Shown one piece after another: positions 11,016-23,000 of a DNA stretch of 64,000 nucleotides (its first letter is position 1; every line of letters begins with the position of its first letter). The translations under genes and the position numbers were made by a program. The stretch is from Tigriopus japonicus. Taxonomy: Eukaryota; Arthropoda; Copepoda; Harpacticoida; Harpacticidae. The stretch covers positions 2,523 to 66,522 of the forward strand of contig CM021323.1 of NCBI GenBank assembly GCA_010645155.1, in the 5' to 3' direction. The notes beneath the pieces are model-generated. The model had not been told where the DNA came from. It did not search any database and saw only the letters and a list, made by a program, of their open reading frames with translations.

Positions 11016-14000
11016 TCAAACACTCTCTTGAGACGATGTAGAGTTCGTATGCGAATGTCCGTTGGAAGATGTTGAAGGCGAGGAGGACAAGGACGATGAG
11101 GCTGTCAATGTTGACGAGGCTGATGGAGACGCTTCAGCCAATAGCGTGTTGGTGGTGGAGGGTGAGCTTGACGAGCTCGTCACACTCTTGTCCAGAGGAA
11201 TGGACATCCACGGATGATGCAAAATGTCCTCCAACTGAACTCGATCATTGGGCCGTACTCGGAGACACCGACGGATGAGATCTTGGCACTCATGGGTGAG
11301 CCGCCGGCGGAATTTGACCTCGGCGAGACAGATCTGTTGGTCTTGTTCGAACGGGATGTCACCACACACCATATCGAAAAGAAGGATGCCAAGGCTCCAA
11401 ACAGTGGCGGGGTTTCCGTGATAGCGACTGCACCGGATCCACTCAGGAGGAGCGTACACTCGCGTACCTATAATAGAAGACAGAAAGGAAGGTCGATTAA
11501 ACTCTGCCAGCCATCAAGCAAATGAAATTGTTACTAACAGTGTGAAATGGCAAATGATTATCAGATCCATCATCCCACGGCCTACCAATTTTTTTGAGGT
11601 GCCTCAGGCTCCCGCCAAACTGCGTTGGTCATTGGCCTCAAAGTTGGCAGGTGAATGTCGAACAACAACAACAACTTCGTCAAGCCGGTAGAGACAACTC
11701 ACGCTACCATAGCGACCAACACCAACAACAACCCTGCGGCAACCGGCCCAGTCTCTGTCATTTGCGGGGTACTCTGCGCTCTCTCCCCCTCGTTTGCCCA
11801 GGTAGAAATAGTGTGTGGAGTATGTACTGTTGTTGCCCATGCAGGCAGCATCGTTGTCTCCCTCAAAAGTCATCGCACCCGAGCATTTCAAGTCATTGCC
11901 TTCAGGAAAGTTCAATGATCCCTCTTCTTCTTCCCTTATGTTACCTACAAACCTACCACCCCTCAGTTGAAAACAACATCCCAGTCGTCATCTCCAATGA
12001 TCTGGGGTTGTTCATGAGACGGCCTTGGCAGCTCTTTCCGAACGAGGTCACAACCCATCATTCGGAGGTCTGAATATCCACACACGTTTTACGACTCACG
12101 AAATCTAAACTTACGATAGGGTGCCATGTCAAAATCGTATTTATGGATCTCTTTCATTTCCTTTCCTGATTATATCAAAGTGGACGCTATAGAGGGACCT
12201 TCAACTATGAGAAACCTCAGACGTCGAAGTCACCACCATGATTTGCGTCTAAATGGGTTTCGGTGTGGAGTTCAAGTAGCATTGCACAATGTAGAATATA
12301 ACTTTTGGATTTACTGTGGAATTGGCTTCATGGATAAAAGCGATGGATGCACCAAAAGGATTGCACTTTGATCTCATCGTGATTTTGTGGAATGTAACGG
12401 TTTTCAATGGTGGGAGGAGAAAGAGAAAGACGGGCTCGCCCAAAGGTTTGGCCAGTTTTTTTTTTCTTGCCTTCTGGTACCCCCTGAAATCAAGCAATAG
12501 GCCCTCTTTTCTTGGCGGGAAGGTAGCGAGTGAGTGAGTGTGGCCACCTTCCTGTCCCCATCACAACCAAACCTACGTATGAACGCGTGTACTTGCTGTC
12601 GAAGATGGAACGGAGAAATCTAGGACAAGAGCAGCCAAACCTGGGAACTCCGCAATAAACGACGAGCTTACGAGTGAAAGGAATTCCCTGGTCGTCCTCT
12701 TCCTACTCTAAAAGTTCTAGTGAATGCTCATCTACTGAATGTGGTTACAACACCCTCACGTCGTCGCCGTCGAGCATGGGAGTGAATCTTCTACGCACAA
12801 ATGCGAATGTTGCGGTAAAAAATGAAAGTAAGGAAGGTTCCAAGCGACATGGCAGCGACAACGAGGTAGATGAAGAAAACATGCGGATAATAGGACTCCA
12901 AGGAAAGTGAATCTGACTCAGGAATGTGGCCATCCTCCATCTCGCATAGCGAACGCATGACAGAGGGCAACAAACACACACGCCTGCACACACGGTAACA
13001 GATAAATCTGTCGAGATGCAAATGGACACCTGACCAGCAGGTACTCAGCAAGCTTGATGTGGGGAAATAGTGCATTTTTTCGATTCCTTTGCTCGCCGTG
13101 TGTTGTTTGAAAAATACCTCGTGGCCCGGCAACAACACTATTAGACACCAGCATGATTCATCAACCAACCTAAATATCAGTTGTCAAGACAGCCTAGCAT
13201 CCCTGAGGGCCAACATTTCTAGACTTGCCTACAATTTAAAGCTTGAGTGATAAGGATAAAGGCAGGAAAAAGCATCAGATGGCAACAAGTCCGACTTCTG
13301 ACAGGAATCTGTCTCTCAACAGCCTCAAGGAGGAGGAAGCACATGCTTGCTAGATACTACTACAACATTAAGGGACTAATTACCACTGCAGGTATCGTGT
13401 CTTACCGTCAAAGTCTGTGTAGACGCCGTCCTTCAAATAGGATCCAGAACCGAAATCGATGAGCTTGAGTTCCAAAGTCTTGAGGTCAACCAAAAGATTC
13501 TCATCTTTGATATCTCGATGGATCACTCCGTTGCGATGGCAAGCAATCACAGTTTCGACCACTTGGCGGAAGAAATTCCTCGCCATTTGTTCTTCAAGCT
13601 TTCCTTTCTCCGTGATAAAGTCGAAGAGGTCTTTGCAAGGAGAGGGCTTTTCCATCACATAGATGAAGGAGTCCTTGCGCTCAAAAAAGTCCAAGAGGCG
13701 AATAACCCCTGGGATCGACTGAACTTGCGAGAGGAGTTTTAGTTCCAGAGGCACTCGTCTGTTTTGAAGCTAAAAGGGAACGAGTATGTCTTATTATTTA
13801 CCGTCAACGAAATTTGGACTTACAAAATAGAAATTCGAGACTGTTTTATAGCAGAATTGATCAGATTAAATTTCTGAACATGAGCACTCACCATATCCCA
13901 GTCGGTGACCTTTGCTCTGGCCACATGTTTGATGGCCACTTGACGGCCATCGCACACTCTAATTCCGGCATACACGGTGCCAAAGCCTCCTTTGCCGAGG

Positions 14001-15134
14001 ACTTCGCCCACTCGGTAGCTCTCCTCGAAGGTTCCCCTTTGAAGTAGTCGAACTTGTTCACTTAGAACTGTAAAAATAGAGAACAATTTGCATAAGATCA
14101 CCATTGAGATGTCTTCATTTTCCTGGGTAGGGTCAATCACATCACGACCAGCACTACCACCACGGAGCAAGGGTTGCTCATTGAGCATCTCCAACTTGGG
14201 TGGCAGCACCTTCCTTCCAACCAGCTCACTTCACTTTGACGAAGATGTCATCACAACATTGACTGCGTAGAGCCGAATTCTCAAAACCTCGTCAGTTAGG
14301 GTTTCTCTCTTACCTGTGGGGTTACACATCTTAGCGTCGGTAAGATGAGACGTGGAACATGCTGGCATAGCTGGCACGTTAGGAGACATGTTCACCGTAG
14401 TAAACATCTCAAAAACTGAATTCAATAACTGAGGAAAGTAATGAATACTTTCATGTGAACAAGCACCACTGACCACTGCTGGCAATTGTGTTGATAATAT
14501 TTTTTCAAAGTCAAAGTTGGCACTGAGAGAGACGAACGTCCGTTCAGAGGCACGCTAACATCGAAACTAACTTTGAGTGGGCTAGCGTAAGAACAGCTCG
14601 ATCCTCGGTCGTCGCTCTTTCGTTCGTCCGTTGAACCAGAAGTTCCCGTTTGAATCGGGCCAGCGACTCCTTCCTCTCGCACTACTCTCATGGACGTGAT
14701 GCGCGATTGAACGAAAAGAGAACAGACGAACAAACGGACAAACCGAGGGGACGAACGAACGAACGAACGAACGAACGAACGAACGAACGAAAGAACGAAC
14801 GAACGAACGGACGGACGATCAAACAGACATGGAGTACTCACTGGCCCATCGCTCCCCATTGAGCTACACCCCTGACAAACGCCTTTAGCCCACCAGATCT
14901 CTCCTCTTAGCGAACCGGACAGGCGTGGAACCCGTGATCCAGCGATCCAAGAGCAGGAGGAGGGATGGATGGAGCAACGGACCCACCAGGACGGTGATAC
15001 ATCATCATCATCACCACCACCAATCCTCCTAGCACCATTGCCACCCCAAAAAAAGAGGCCAGAGGGATGTGAGACGACCCTGGGAGCAGAGGGTGCAAGC
15101 GCCCACCGCCCACCGGACTTACGTGGACGAGCAT
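11016..15134 (-). CDS. pim: PIM-family serine/threonine protein kinase, five exons
   Basis: Coding exons run 15134-15123, 14428-14314, 14067-13892, 13769-13406 and 11467-11016. All junctions are GT-AG with consistent phase, giving 372 residues. The glycine loop GKGGFGTV is at residues 67-74, the ATP lysine (VAIK) at 89, the PIM-type hinge [12 protein letters not shown] from 141, HRDIKDEN from 185 and DFG at 206-208. The activation segment [15 protein letters not shown] and the block [19 protein letters not shown] follow. The prolines in the hinge and the TDFDGTRVY-PPEW segment are diagnostic of PIM kinases, which are constitutively active cytosolic or nuclear survival and growth kinases. The kinase domain ends near residue 310. 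Residues 311-372 form a Ser/Thr-rich tail absent from vertebrate PIMs. The first exon contributes only MLVH; if it is wrong, the next in-frame ATG is at 14407 (361 residues). Identity is secure; the exact N-terminus is not. Confidence 0.93.
11468..13405 (-). other. Last intron of the PIM gene (1938 bp)
   Basis: The donor GTAAGA follows a split glycine codon and the acceptor reads TATTATAG, so both sites are canonical. Long open frames occur inside it on both strands (for example 11594-12073 plus, about 11604-11970 minus, 12674-12910 plus). None matches a known domain. The plus-strand frames around 11655 are partly CAA-repeat driven. Confidence 0.85.
14429..15122 (-). other. First intron of the PIM gene (694 bp), inferred
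   Basis: A perfect GTAAGT donor at 15122-15117 pairs with an acceptor preceded by a short pyrimidine tract (TTTCCTCAG) at 14430-14429. Removing it joins two phase-0 frames. It contains the GAAC microsatellite at 14751-14817. Confidence 0.55.
14751..14817. repeat. (GAAC)n microsatellite in PIM first intron
   Basis: About 67 bp of near-perfect GAAC units with one GAAA interruption near 14791, grading into GGAC. It generates spurious open frames on both strands (NERT repeats on plus, SFVR repeats on minus). Confidence 0.95.
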
Positions 15135-15620
15135 TCGAAGCGCAGCAGCTTCGTCGTCCTCGAGTCCATCAACGTCGAGAAAAACGCCTGGAAGCCTGCC
15201 CGGCTGCTTTTTTCAAGTTAGCACTTCAATGTCTGCTGGCACGCACAGCAATTCATGCGCCAGCTCTCGGGCGCTCACTGGCCTCGGTCGATAAACTGGC
15301 ACGACAAGGGCGCCCATTTCCAAGTCCATTGCCCTCACGCTAAACCGCCCTATCAAGCCGACTTTTGGCGCTGGAGTGCCACGCACAACTGATGCGACTA
15401 TTACTCGCCGCAGCAGCTGGAAAGACAGTGGGAACTTGGACCAGAAGAACATATCGCCGAACAGCAACAAGATGAGTTGAATGTACTGTTCAATGAACAG
15501 AGAGACAGACCCCTTGGATACTAAGCGCTTGGCGGTATCCGTCAGAAGACTACGTGTACATTCTGCAAAGACACCCGGTAAAAAGAAAGAAAGAAGGAGA
15601 GGGAGGGGGAGCGCAAGCAT
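15123..15620 (-). promoter_or_regulatory. PIM 5' exon / CpG-rich 5' region with a possible upstream ORF
   Basis: The stretch upstream of the PIM start is rich in CG dinucleotides, unlike most of the window, and it ends at the GTAAGT donor of the first intron. It is the likely 5' UTR and promoter-proximal region. A minus-strand frame of 135 codons (15620-15213) begins with a hydrophobic leader-like segment (MLALPLPLLLSFFLPGVFA) and stops 78 bases before the PIM start. If transcribed, it would be an upstream ORF. No TATA box or transcription start could be fixed. Confidence 0.4.
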
Positions 15621-18537
15621 TGCAAAGGACTCATTCCTCTGTTCAACCGGACCGGCAAAAGCCCATCAACTTGGGCCTGTCCGTTTTAGAGTGGGCTTGG
15701 ATTTGCGCACCACTCTGCACATCGTGGCCAACAACATGGCGAAGGCATGACGTAAGTTGTCGTGTGAGGAAGATCCTGTCTAACAGACCAACGACTTCCC
15801 AAATACCTCTCGGGAAAGAGGGTAAAGGCGACAGAAATCATGCAGTAGGCCAAACGCACAGCAAATCGAGGTTACCTACTGGCCTTGTGAAATCTGAGCA
15901 AAGTGTGCCAATCATTTGGGGGAACACAAATTTGACTAAACGTACATCGAACTTCACATGTAAAACTCCTGCATTTGTGTATTCATACTCTTGATTGGTG
16001 ATATGTTTCACAACTAAGAGAAACTATTTATTGTCCCAATTCCTAAGGGCCCTGAATTCAGTCATTAGCTCAAGATAATTAATCCGTGGATGGAAAGTCT
16101 TTGAAATATGTTCCAAAACGATACACTGTTGTGTCGGATGTAGGAAATTGGTTTTGTCTGTCATCTGTCTCTTTTCTCGTCATTAAGGTCTAACGTAACG
16201 TCTGGCTTCGACGAGCTTAAGATATAATCATAAATCTTTTTTAGTTAATTTTCGCACAATAAAGATGGAATTTCTAAACACACGCAATAACTTTTCCTTG
16301 TCAAATATGATGCTAATTACTTATAAGAGAATAGTTATTTCCTCTTTATGAGTGCCAAGCCATCGTTGCAAGATCGATTGGCGATGTATTAGACAGCAAA
16401 ATCCATCCATTGACAAAACTAGCAATAGGCATTTTCTAGGTATTCAGAAGAAAGTATCGCGACATGGCAATTTAGTATGCTTTGAAATTGATCTCAATTG
16501 ATGGGCCTACTTGTGAAGCAACTTTGGTTTGACTTCAGGGCTTGACAACTGCAGTGATGGCAGATCTCATCATGAAATATACGTAGTGCTTGCTTGTACG
16601 ATGATACACTAATGAGAGAACGTAATATCATCCAATTGGCGTATCTCATTCCCAAAATCATAGTTGCATCGTTGACAATTAACGGATTCTTTCCCATTCC
16701 TCCTCGCGTTTGAATTCACATGGTCCAAAATATCAATCTTTTCGTTTCACTTAAGTATTAGAATTGCGTAAAATGAGCAAAAAAAAACCTCGAAAGGAGT
16801 TCATACATAATGCACTCACGTATGAACGGGATCGTTTTGCCTTTGAATATCTAGAAATTAGTATTTCCTCTCCAAATCTACTATATGGATGGATTGCCTC
16901 TAGATGGGATAAGTTTGAGCAAATAATTAAAAACCGGATAGCTATAACTAAAAATAACAAGGACAAATTAGTACTTTGAAAGGTTTACCAAGACCTAATT
17001 GTAGAAATGTTTGTTCTAATGATTGATGTAAATTGGTCGGTTGTTTCTTTCTTCATTCATTTTGAAATAAGCTACGAAAAAGGGAATGGACGCTTTCTTT
17101 ATGAAGGTCAAAAGGAACCTTAACCGAGGACGTCGGCGACAACGACGAAGGATTCTCTGAACGAGTGACACGTTTCAGTGGAAACACATGCATGGGACGC
17201 ACGTGAGAATGCGGTCTAGAGTACAATGCACCTAAAACACCCCTAATGCTAGGCTAGAATTGCCTCCGTCAACGTGGAACATGAAATTGACTCTCGTTTC
17301 CAAGTTGAAGAAGGCTTCCATGCGCGCAAAGAGGACTGATATATTGGCCTGAATAGTACGTTCGTTGATAGTACGATTGAATATTAATTTTACTATTGAG
17401 ATGTTGGAGCGAGGGGACATTGGTGGCTCTGATCCCAACCTTGGAATGGCTGGCACTTCCCCTAATAAGAAGAGAAGCACTTGAACGTAAAACAACACCG
17501 GCCTTGATGCCAGAAGGGCTTCTTCTCTACAGGCACTTCAATTCCATATTGGTGTATACGTAAGTCAGTGCGTTGCAACTTGCAAGGAAACCTTATAATG
17601 GCTTATTTCGAATTGGACGCTACTTGGAACAAATGAGAAGAGCCAAATGAAGGTAGGGCATTCCCAACAAAAGCAAAAGCGTACTCTTACTTGCTCCTGC
17701 GACGCCCACGCCATTACTATTATCTCAATGCTCATCTAACGTACTAAGCATGTATGCATGCACTTTTATAACGTAAATCAAATTTGCAAAATCTTAAGCC
17801 GTTACGACTTGAGCAATATTTACCTCCCATTTTCCTGTTCACACATCTAGGTAGGTACTCGACAAAGCAACGGCTCAGTTTTCCAAGGAACACCTTGCTT
17901 ATAGATATGAATTGTGGATTCGGCCTTGGGGCCTATTATGTAGAGAGTTTGTTTGAAAGCAAGAATAAAGCATCCCTTTCATTCTGGACAACTTTATTCA
18001 CTTTTTCTCGCCTGTTTCATAATCAAAAGCAAAAGTGATCATCACTCTCTCGTACTGCTGCAATCTATCGAGTTGTACTAATCCCCAGATATTAGACGAC
18101 AACCCGCAATTATACTACGCATCCGGAAGCTTGTTCAAAACGGAAGATGATCAATTTCTACTTTTCACTCGTCCCTCTTTCTCTCATTAACAACACATGA
18201 AATCCAACTTTCATTAGAACCACGAAGGAATCATACCCTTCGCAGACACGCTTGGACATTGGTAGTGTGGACAGTCATTACTTGACTAAGACATAAGAGC
18301 CATCTCAACAACACGTGGAAGCTTTAGGACGTGCTCAATGATTCGCTGAAAACATACTATCGCATATGCCCACCCCTTTTGATTGAAATATTTTGAGAGG
18401 ACCACACTGATTGCGCTCCCGAGCATTACAAGTGTCGGCCCATTGATAAATGGCCGCCTTTCCGGCAATATCGTCTTCATGAGGCTTTGCTAGATTTGTC
18501 GAGGACGTGATGGAAATAGTTGTCGAAAACTGCGCAG
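15621..18537. other. Intergenic stretch upstream of PIM
   Basis: A plus-strand frame extends to 15994 but looks fortuitous. A 69-codon plus-strand frame from an ATG at 16771 to 16979 (lysine-rich start, MSKKKPRKEF) matches nothing I recognise. The rest holds no recognisable gene or repeat. Confidence 0.35.
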
Positions 18538-18828
18538 TTAGTCAAACTTCGAACTAAAATGTTCGTCTTTTCTCTTATCTTGATATGATTGACACTTTGT
18601 ACTCTGATCCAGCCAAGCCTTGACCTTCTCTTTCGTAACGGGTCCGTGCTCTGACCCCTAAATTATATCACAAAACAATCTAGGCAGCCAAATGAGATAA
18701 TCAAGAGAGTGAAACTGCAATTCATGAAGGAACTTACGGTTCATGTAGTCGGGAAAGTTCTTGGAGTCCAACAAGAAAGGTCTCCAAGTTTGAAAGTCTA
18801 TTTCCAGGTCATCGAAATCGTTGGCCAT
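18538..18828 (-). CDS. Possible small gene, two coding exons, unknown function
   Basis: Exon one (18828-18738) opens with ATG and reads MANDFDDLEIDFQTWRPFLL... for 30 codons, ending at a perfect GTAAGT donor. After an 87-bp intron (acceptor GTCAG, 18651-18652) exon two (18650-18538) continues in phase as HGPVTKEKVKAWLDQ... to TAA, giving 67 residues. Just upstream a second intron (18829-18902, donor GTGAGT) would join in phase to a segment encoding IAQFCPTCKLEKILAI, a CPxC motif. If that segment is coding, the product would resemble a thioredoxin-fold oxidoreductase, where a CPxC is followed by a helix and a WRPFLL-like strand. If it is not, it is 5' UTR. Phase consistency across two short introns is the main support. 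The family call is a guess. Confidence 0.3.
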
Positions 18829-18903
18829 CTGTTTCTAAATCACTTGCTCAGTCTGATTTTTTGGTCAAGAGGCACACAATAAGCGTCCATCAGTGGACTC
18901 ACA

Positions 18904-19723
18904 ATGGCCAAAATCTTCTCCAGTTTACACGTTGGGCAAAACTGAGCTATCTTGGGAAACTCCACGTGGTTCAACAATCACTTTCCACTGCACATCCTTC
19001 TGTCTAAGAAAAGAACTATTTTGACCACGGTCCAACTCGTTACCAAGAACAAACAAACAAAAATGTTCCAGAGGACTTGGCGCCAAATCAAGGCGTTGGT
19101 AACGAGAGTGAGTAGAGCTCACCGAGCTTACCCTCGGGAGGGTCGGGCAAAGCGTTAGCTAGCTAGCAAGCTAGCTAGATGAAACTATTATGACCCTAGC
19201 GTGAAAAATTTCCTGTTGCAAACGACTCCCTTTCCAAACGTTGCTGCCCGGAGCTCCGAGAATGACCCTTGTTGTGAACCCAAAATAGCTAGCGGTCAGG
19301 ACTTTTTGTATGATTCTCTTTCTACGTCGTATCTCCCTTAGCAACCCGCTCTTGAGAGGAAAGGGGGGCAGCTGACCTACGCGACCAGCTGTAGTTGTTT
19401 TGGCGGAAAACGGCGTAATTCAAGTTCAAAGTACGAATTTCTTGGTAAGGTATGACTACGCTTTCAAAAAACTACTTTGAGCTGGTAATGTTTTGTTTGT
19501 ATGGTAAGACACTTCTATTTCTATTTCAATCCTCTTAAAAATAAGTTTTCGCTAGATTAAGGATGGTTTTGTCTAATTTTCCGCGAAATTCTTTCAAATC
19601 CATAATAGGCGTGGCATTTCAAATTAAATTATCAAGATTGTTGGATGTCAAACAGCTAAAATCAGAAAAAACGTGTGCCCAAATCCCCAGGGTATCATAA
19701 TTGACGTTTAAATAGATCATTAT
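18904..19723. other. Intergenic stretch, possible 5' flank of the 18.5-18.9 kb gene
   Basis: It contains a CTAG-rich palindrome (19154-19179) and minus-strand donor-like sites near 19130. No recognisable protein domain. Confidence 0.3.
19154..19179. repeat. GCTAGCTAGC palindrome
   Basis: Runs of overlapping GCTAGC/AGCT units form two arms separated by two bases, a near-perfect inverted repeat of about 9-10 bp per arm. Confidence 0.8.
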
Positions 19724-19857
19724 AAATTTCTTTGCCACTCCAACAAGATATTAGCCCCAAGAGGGGTTTCTGACGTTGCCAAGAACAAATGTTAACGAAA
19801 GAATAGAAAATTACAATCTGGATTTCAATGTTAAGCCGCTTCAATGCCGCCAACTTG
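19724..19857. repeat. 134-bp repeat unit, copy 1
   Basis: It matches 19954-20087 in direct orientation with 3 mismatches over 134 bp and abuts the N gap. It contains no recognised coding domain. Confidence 0.95.
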
Positions 19858-19953
19858 NNNNNNNNNNNNNNNNNNNNNNNNNNNNNNNNNNNNNNNNNNN
19901 NNNNNNNNNNNNNNNNNNNNNNNNNNNNNNNNNNNNNNNNNNNNNNNNNNNNN
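19858..19953. other. Assembly gap (96 N)
   Basis: A run of 96 undetermined bases between two nearly identical 134-bp direct repeats. The stated length may be an estimate. Confidence 0.99.
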
Positions 19954-20087
19954 AAATTTCTTTGCCACTCCAACAAGATATAAGCCCCAAGAGGGGTTTC
20001 TGACGTTACCAAGAACAAATGTTACCGAAAGAATAGAAAATTACAATCTGGATTTCAATGTTAAGCCGCTTCAATGCCGCCAACTTG
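19954..20087. repeat. 134-bp repeat unit, copy 2
   Basis: Direct copy of 19724-19857, starting immediately after the gap and ending at the same base as copy 1 does before the gap. Differences are single substitutions only. Confidence 0.95.
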
Positions 20088-23000
20088 TTTGCCTGTTTGA
20101 GGCCGGAAGAAACTAATGCGTATCTTTTTTTCTCAATCATGACAACGAACCAAGTCATCGAGACCATTGGACAGCTGAAGAAAGCTTTTGTTGTCTATTG
20201 ATTAGGAGCCCATCAAGGAAATCTCCAACCTCGATCCTAATCCGTGAAGATTTGTATCTATGTTCTTTGGAAGTGTTTCAATTGGGCGCCACCTTCGTTC
20301 TATTTGGGAATTTCTCGGAAGTGATCAATCGCACTCCTCCTCCTCCTCCGCCTCGCAATGCTGCTTACGTAGTTTTCACCTTGACATAATTAAAGGGGAT
20401 TTTCGTGGCGAAAGAGGCTCAAAGCAAAAGTTGGATACTTCGGTTTCTGTCAATTGAGCTTCACTTGCACAAAATGCTAACAAAGTATGCTGCCTTACAG
20501 TACAGTACAATATAAACAAAAGAATGAACGGCGGCATTTTTAAGAAATAATGCAAACACGCACAAACCCAGTCATTAAACTTCGCATGACCTGTGGCAAG
20601 AATGGCAAAATTCCGTTCCCCTAACTGACCAAATTGACATTGTCAAACTATGGCATGAATTGGTGTGAGGGTCCTCCTCAAAACTGGACTGATAGATCAA
20701 ATATCCTCTTGTGGTAGAAAATGAGGTTTAGGAGTCGTTGTCCAAAGGTTTGATTACAATTCGTGAATTTGACATCCTGGGAGCCATTGGAGTTTGCGGG
20801 GAATGGTTGGTTGAATGGATGGAACGAGGTGTACCATCACGTTGATACAAGAGTACTATTGTACGTACATAGTGTCCCATTGCACGGCTTACAATGGAGA
20901 GCAATTGCCGACTCTCACATCGTATTCTCGGGATCGAGCTTCTTTCATGAACTATGAACATCCATCCAATCGGGTTTTAATCACGGCTATTGTTTACCTG
21001 TCCTGGAAAAAGATCCCAGGCTCAAATTTCTGCTGTGCCGATTTCTTGCGTCTCGTCACATTCAAGAACTTCAACTCGAGAATTTGATGATTTGATTCAA
21101 GCAATACGCAATACGCACATGTTTATCAAAGACGAAGTAATTTATTTTCAAGTTTTATTTTAGAGCAATGCTGCTTGATATCGTTCTGTACATTGTCTCA
21201 TTTGTTGTAGATTTAACCTTCGCTCATCGAACGGCAGGTCTAAGTTATTCAAATATTCTTGAAAGAATGTGAGTAAAAATATCACCTCACTTTTCATGAC
21301 CTTGATGAGATAAAGAATGAGGAAAACATCTTTTTATGTGCCCTCTTATTTGTGATGATGACCAATGGGATATGAGCAGAAGACCAATACAGAAAATGAA
21401 ACCAATGAAATGCGAGCCGATACTCGGAATTGAGTCTGAAAATGGTGGGTTTACTTCTTTCTATATGATTCAGACTAGTTAGTGCGTAGTTAGATATTTT
21501 AAATGCCATCACATTTAGCTGACTTGATAAGTGATGACAAGCAAGGAAACAATCTCGATGAACTATTATACTATTATGTAAGTGAACTACCTACAGTCAC
21601 ACGATGTCTACCTGTTTTGAAATTCATTTAGAACTTGTTTTTTTCCAGATTAGCTTTTTCTCAATATTTTTTGTATTGTCATCCCAATCCGACTGGAGGC
21701 CTCTTCATTATCAATAAAAAACGAATATGACGAATAAGACCAAAACAAGAACTGAAGAGATACTTCGTCCATCCGGTTTAAGTCGATGTCTAAAGTGAAC
21801 ATTCATGCCTTGATAAACGTATGACATTCCAGCCTCGCATTAGCCGATCAAAAAGAAGTTGCTTTCTACAGAGGACGGCAAACTTCGCACTTGAGGCCAA
21901 CCATTGTACATAGATGGAGACTATGTACGTATGTACTGTTAGCAATGTTTATTATGAATGAACGTCACACGAACGAACGGACGGAAATACTTCTCCCGAA
22001 CGAGGCGAGAGACGTGTTTCTTCGTGGGTCTCCTATCACCAAATTCTTTCAAACCGCTTCGTTTTCTGGGAAAGACTTTGAAACGCCCCAGGATTCATTT
22101 TCAACTGAAAACGGGCTGTTGAGCCACAGCTAAAGCCACTGATTTCATTGGAAGGCGTTTACCGGGTAGAGTTACGTCAAAAAGATGGGGGACGCCACGC
22201 GGGAAATGCCAGGAACCCGATCGGCCAAAGAAGCCAGCAGGGTTGTTGTTGTCCTCAATGGAATGTCAATATTTCAATACTTTGATCACGTTGGAGGCTG
22301 GAAATGTCCAACGTCCACGTAATAATTTGGGTAAAAATCAGACGGAATTGGCGAGCTCAAATCCCAGCTATCAATGATAACAGTGCCACGAATGCTTGAT
22401 AATGAATGAATGAGAAATGAATGAATGACTCGGATAAGTGTTCTGAGCCTCCTTGTCATCCACTTCCATGTGTCGTTCGTGTCTACATGTACGTAAGTAT
22501 GAACGTGTTGTAGGTACTGCAACGTTTGGTCCTTATCTAATAAACAATGATTCAGAAGGACTCAGAGGCATCAATGATCAGAGCAACTCTGACTCTGATT
22601 TACGTGTGTGTGAAAATGCGTCTTATCGGTGCTGATGACGCCAATCGAAAATTGACATCCCCGCCGAGATCATTTGGTGAGCGAAAAATGTCAACAAGAC
22701 AATCTTTGTATAAATCCAGATTGGGTAAATATGGGCTCAAGTTCACAGTGATCGTTCGGAAATGCGACGAGTAAACTACCAGTAAACTACCGATCACCAA
22801 AGGTTGACTGATGAACCCGTACTCGATCGAACACACAAAACATATAGAGGATTGCGATAATATGGCCACGCAGGCAATCTAAGTTGCCATTCCAAACAAG
22901 CAGAAGAATCAAGAGGAGGCGAATGAGTCGGTCCGGAGAAAGTTGATAAGGCACTTCTTGGAAGTGCATTCAGTATTTCGGCTGATCAAGTGTTGGTACG

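Noticed and set aside
14650..14862. Plus-strand frame with NERT repeats and minus-strand frame with SFVR repeats
   Set aside because: Both are translations of the GAAC microsatellite inside the PIM first intron.
15481..15994. Plus-strand frames of 89 and 146 codons opposite the PIM 5' region
   Set aside because: No domain, overlapping in different registers, and best explained as shadows in a CpG-rich region with few stop codons.
16771..16979. 69-codon lysine-rich plus-strand ORF
   Set aside because: I considered an organelle-derived fragment, but no specific protein matched and the similarity was too vague to claim.
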